Shown: positions 5,965 through 8,659 of the stretch, one piece after another
How positions within the stretch are numbered: the first letter of the stretch is position 1
Layout of the letters: each line of letters opens with the position of its first letter
Assembly (NCBI GenBank): GCA_023336765.1
Contig: JAMBLL010000095.1
Coordinates: 1-8,659 of the forward strand
Direction of reading: 5' to 3'
Length of the DNA: 8,659 nt
From: Actinomycetes bacterium
GTDB lineage: Bacteria > Actinomycetota > Acidimicrobiia > Spongiisociales > UBA5794
Position numbers and translations under genes: made by a program
Notes under the pieces: generated by a model
What the model was told of the DNA's origin: nothing
Seen by the model: only the letters and a program-made list of their open reading frames with translations
Database searches by the model: none

Positions 5965-7622
5965 AGTGCTGCCTCGAGTGCCTCACGTGCGTGATAGGAG
6001 CTACGAACGAGTGGTCCGGATTCCACATGGCTGATTCCGAAGGCCTCCCCGATCAGTTTGTACTCCTCGAAGACATCGGGGTGCACGTACCGGTGGATCT
6101 TGCGGTGGCGCGCCGTTGGCCTCAGGTACTGTCCGATCGTCACCACATCGACACCAACAGCGTTGAGGTCGGCCAGCGCTCCAACGATCTCGCCATCCGT
6201 CTCTCCCATCCCGACGATCAACCCGGACTTCACCGTGCCCGCAGGATTCTGCCATTTCGCCCGTGCCAACAACGTGAGTGACCGTGCGTAGTTCGCCGCG
6301 GTCCTGATCTCGCGCTGAAGTCGCAACACTGTCTCAGTATTGTGGTTGAGAACCGCTGGTTTCGCTCCCATCACCACATCGAGCAGGTCTGATTCCCCTT
6401 TGAAGTCACCGATAAGGAGTTCGATATCGCACTCTGGCAGGCGCTCCCTGATCTCGTGAACCGTTCTGGCGAAGATGGAGGCACCCCCGTCGGGGAGGTC
6501 GTCGCGGTCGACCGCCGTCAGTACAGCATGCTTCAACTCCATTGCGGCGATCGCTTCAGCTGCACGCACGGGTTCGCTCTCATCAACGGCTCCGGGCTTG
6601 CCTGTCTTGATATCGCAGAACGAGCACGCTCGCGTACACGTATCGCCGAGCAGCATCAACGTTGATGTCCCTGACGACCAGCACTCATAGATGTTCGGGC
6701 ACCCGGCCTCCTCGCACACGGTGTTGAGGCCGAGTTCGTTATTGAGGGCTCTCAGTTCCTTGTACTTCGGGTCGCGAAGGTCGATGCGGACCTTCATCCA
6801 TGACGGCTTGACCGGCTCACCTTCAAGCAAGCCCCTGATCATCACAGGGACATCGTTTGCACCGCGCGGGCTAAAGACACCAGCGTCGACCATACGGTCC
6901 ACCTCAAAGCTCGCTCTGGCGGTTCCCCGTGCGAACGCGCCGAGTTGGGTCTCGATCTGTGGGTGTCCTGAAAGCACCGAGATCTGTTCAAGCAGCACAC
7001 CGACGACTTCTTCGATGGACACGGCTCGGCCCAGGATCGCTGACACGGATGTGACGGGGCGGTCCGAGATCCCGCACGGGATGATGTTGTCGAAGTATTC
7101 CATGTGAGGATCAACGTTGAGAGCGAACCCATGGGTCGCCACGCCTCTCGAAACCCGAACACCGATCGCGGCTACCTTGCCCGCATCGGTCCACACACCC
7201 GTGAGTCCAAGTTCAGCCCATGCGTTGATACCCAGGTCCGCCAAGGTGGCGATGAGTACCTCCTCTATACGACGGACATGGCCGACAACGTCGTATCCAT
7301 CCGCAATGGTTGGCACGGCCACTATCGGATACCCAACAAGCTGGCCTGGCCCGTGGTAGGTGATGTCACCACCGCGGTCCACATCGACGATGGTGGCACC
7401 GATCCCTGGAAGGTCTGCACGATCGATGACCAGGTTGGAGCCGTCGCCGTTACGACCGACGGTGTAGGTGTGTGGATGCTCAAGCAGAAGGAGGTAGTCG
7501 TCCGCAGTTCGGCCGAGCGTCTTGCCCTCCCAAATCGCCCGTTGGAGATCCCACGCTTCCTGATACGACACGCGACCCAGCCACCTCGTACGCATCACAG
7601 GATCGCTCGATCCCGTCATCAC
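5961..7622 (-). CDS. lipB-lipA: LipB-LipA fusion: octanoyltransferase and lipoyl synthase in one polypeptide
   Basis: One uninterrupted 553-residue frame carries both steps of de novo lipoate assembly. Residues about 10-220 are LipB, which moves octanoate from acyl carrier protein to a lipoyl-domain lysine. They include RGGDITYHGPGQL at 83-95, the lysine K149 in GKVAAIGVRV and the acyl-accepting C183 in PCGI. Residues about 272-553 are LipA, the radical SAM enzyme that inserts two sulfurs. They include the auxiliary cluster cysteines C303, C308 and C314 (CX4CX5C), the radical SAM cysteines C329, C333 and C336 (CX3CX2C), and the C-terminal RSSYHA at 540-545 with the cluster-ligating serine. 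About 50 residues link the two. The start is uncertain: GTG 7622 overlaps the E2 stop as GTGA, ATG 7619 is next, and ATG 7595 (MRTRWLG) would also suit LipB. A separate LipA could additionally start inside the frame at 6893. Both active sites look complete. Confidence 0.95.
   Translation of the reverse strand: MMTGSSDPVMRTRWLGRVSYQEAWDLQRAIWEGKTLGRTADDYLLLLEHPHTYTVGRNGDGSNLVIDRADLPGIGATIVDVDRGGDITYHGPGQLVGYPIVAVPTIADGYDVVGHVRRIEEVLIATLADLGINAWAELGLTGVWTDAGKVAAIGVRVSRGVATHGFALNVDPHMEYFDNIIPCGISDRPVTSVSAILGRAVSIEEVVGVLLEQISVLSGHPQIETQLGAFARGTARASFEVDRMVDAGVFSPRGANDVPVMIRGLLEGEPVKPSWMKVRIDLRDPKYKELRALNNELGLNTVCEEAGCPNIYECWSSGTSTLMLLGDTCTRACSFCDIKTGKPGAVDESEPVRAAEAIAAMELKHAVLTAVDRDDLPDGGASIFARTVHEIRERLPECDIELLIGDFKGESDLLDVVMGAKPAVLNHNTETVLRLQREIRTAANYARSLTLLARAKWQNPAGTVKSGLIVGMGETDGEIVGALADLNAVGVDVVTIGQYLRPTARHRKIHRYVHPDVFEEYKLIGEAFGISHVESGPLVRSSYHAREALEAAL
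6891..6905 (-). promoter_or_regulatory. Possible internal ribosome binding site and start codon for a stand-alone LipA
   Basis: Within the linker of the lipB-lipA frame, GAGGTG (6905-6900) stands 6 bases before an in-frame ATG (6893-6891), codon 244 of the fusion. Initiation there would give a 310-residue LipA, about the length of free-standing family members, with all cysteines. The later ATG codons at 261 and 276 have no comparable site. The match could be chance, because GAG GTG simply encodes Glu-Val here. Confidence 0.35.
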
Positions 7623-8659
7623 GAGAGTTCTTGCTCCCAGTCCCAGGTCTCGAGGTTCTCCTTGACGCGTGCCAGGAACAGGACCGCCGTCGACCCATCG
7701 AACACCCTGTGATCCCAGCTCAACCCGAGATAACCGATGTGGTGGATGGCAACGGCATCGGAACCATCAGGAAGTTCGACTACCACAGGCTTCTTCGTCA
7801 CGGTGTCTGTGCTCAGTATCGCGGCGGTCGGGTAAGGGATGATGGGGGTGCTCATGAAAGAGCCGAAGGGGCCAGGATTCGTGATGGAGAACGTGAATCC
7901 GGTGAGGTCGTCCGGGCCGAGGTTCCCTGACCGGGCATCAGCAGCAACCGTCCTGATCGATCGGGCGAGGCCCCTGAGTGTCTTCGAGTCGGATTCGACG
8001 ATATTGGCAACAATCAGTCCCTTCTGGTCGAGATCCACCGCGATACCGAGGTTGACCGACCGGGGGAACGTGTGTGTCCCTGCTTCGATATCAAGGACCG
8101 AGTGCACAACGGGGAACGCTGCGAGCGCATCCATCGTGGCTCGTGCGATAAACGGGAGATAGGTCAACGAACTGCCCTCTGCCGCTTTGAACGCCGCCCC
8201 GTGGGTTGCACGAGCGCGAGCGACATTCTCGTAGTCGACCTCCACAGATGTCCACACGTGGGCCGCGGACCGCTTCGCATTGATCAGGTTCTCAGCGATC
8301 CGTTCCCGCATCCGCGTGACCTCGTGCACCTCGCCTGCCACAGGAGTTACCGATGGCGTTGCGGCCGGAGTGGGGGCTCCCACGGATGGGACCGGTGTCG
8401 AAGATCGTGTCGACGAATCGACGATTCCCTCATCTGTGTCTCCACGAGATGCAATGAACGCTTCAACATCCTTGCGGGTGATTCTCCCGCCACCACCGGT
8501 GCCTGGCACCATGGCAAGGTCGACACCGTGTTCGTCGGCCAGTTTCCGAACAACAGGAGACAGCACTCCCCTCCGCTCCGTCCTGGCCTCAGCAACCTCC
8601 CTCACACCCTGATCCGCCTCTTCGCTGACGGCTAACGACTGACTGCCGACGGCTTCCTC
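7619..8659 (-). CDS. Dihydrolipoamide acyltransferase (E2) of a 2-oxoacid dehydrogenase complex, N-terminus cut by the window edge
   Basis: E2 is the core of pyruvate, 2-oxoglutarate or branched-chain 2-oxoacid dehydrogenase complexes and passes the acyl group from its lipoyl arm to CoA. The frame is open to the right edge with no stop, so the gene is partial. The 346 visible residues (numbered from the edge) begin in a linker, followed by the peripheral subunit-binding domain at about 31-69 (LSPVVRKLADEHGVDL, then GTGGGGRITRKDVEAFI). A Pro/Ala/Ser/Thr-rich flexible linker covers about 80-108. The catalytic domain covers about 110-346 and has SITNPGPFGS at 258-267 and the active-site DHRVFDG at 316-322 with H317 and D321. 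The lipoyl domain(s) must lie beyond the window. The stop overlaps the lipB-lipA start. The sequence recalls actinobacterial DlaT/SucB, but the oxoacid specificity cannot be fixed without the E1 genes. The GTG at 8605 is not taken as the start. Confidence 0.95.
   Translation of the reverse strand, partial: EEAVGSQSLAVSEEADQGVREVAEARTERRGVLSPVVRKLADEHGVDLAMVPGTGGGGRITRKDVEAFIASRGDTDEGIVDSSTRSSTPVPSVGAPTPAATPSVTPVAGEVHEVTRMRERIAENLINAKRSAAHVWTSVEVDYENVARARATHGAAFKAAEGSSLTYLPFIARATMDALAAFPVVHSVLDIEAGTHTFPRSVNLGIAVDLDQKGLIVANIVESDSKTLRGLARSIRTVAADARSGNLGPDDLTGFTFSITNPGPFGSFMSTPIIPYPTAAILSTDTVTKKPVVVELPDGSDAVAIHHIGYLGLSWDHRVFDGSTAVLFLARVKENLETWDWEQELS

Noticed and set aside
6800..6900. A frameshift or missed stop creating an artificial LipB-LipA fusion
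   Set aside because: The frame is continuous through the junction, both halves are in the same frame, and the linker shows no sudden change in composition. A sequencing error cannot be fully excluded without reads.
7104..7712. A 202-codon open frame on the plus strand over the LipB part
   Set aside because: It is fully antisense to well-conserved LipB motifs, has no recognisable domain and crosses the E2/lipB junction. It is a shadow frame.
8603..8605. GTG at 8605 as the start of the E2 gene
   Set aside because: The frame continues without a stop to the window edge, and starting here would leave an E2 with no lipoyl domain. It reads as interdomain linker.
8072..8635. A 187-codon open frame on the plus strand over the E2 gene
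   Set aside because: It is antisense to the E2 catalytic and linker regions, rich in Arg, His and Cys, and matches no family.
1..8659. Mobile elements, CRISPR array, tRNA or rRNA genes, toxin-antitoxin or defence genes
   Set aside because: No direct-repeat arrays, transposase-like frames, tRNA cloverleaf or defence-type domains were found. Almost every base is covered by conserved housekeeping genes.

Overview
The window looks like a stretch of chromosome from a GC-rich actinomycetote (about 60% GC by eye). Supporting this are GTG starts, G/C-rich third codon positions, and a gene set (leucyl aminopeptidase, dihydrolipoamide acyltransferase E2, LipB, LipA) that also clusters in Mycobacterium. 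An Acidimicrobiia-like lineage is possible, but the sequence alone does not settle it. All five genes seen to both ends look intact, the sixth runs off the right edge, and coding density is very high. I see no mobile elements, phage genes, CRISPR array, tRNA or rRNA.

Layout, left to right. A small hairpin (8-29) follows the end of a leftward pair: transketolase (tkt, 1484-3439) and then leucyl aminopeptidase (pepA, 40-1464), separated by 19 bp. A 117-bp divergent spacer (3440-3556) separates tkt from a rightward phospholipid-type acyltransferase (3557-4879). That gene meets a second leftward operon tail to tail, and the two stop codons share one CTAG. Read in transcription order, the second operon encodes the C-terminal part of a dihydrolipoamide acyltransferase E2 (7619 to past the right edge), a single-chain LipB-LipA protein (5961-7622) and an M24 (Xaa-Pro) peptidase (4876-5964). 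Each gene overlaps the next by up to four bases.

How the genes fit together. E2 of a 2-oxoacid dehydrogenase carries the lipoyl domain. LipB transfers octanoate from acyl carrier protein to that domain, and LipA inserts the two sulfurs. Here the substrate protein is followed directly, by overlapping stop and start codons, by one polypeptide that holds both lipoylation enzymes. This is the most notable object in the window. The other genes are ordinary housekeeping enzymes (pentose phosphate pathway, peptide turnover, lipid acylation). I do not see evidence for an undescribed defence or mobile system here.
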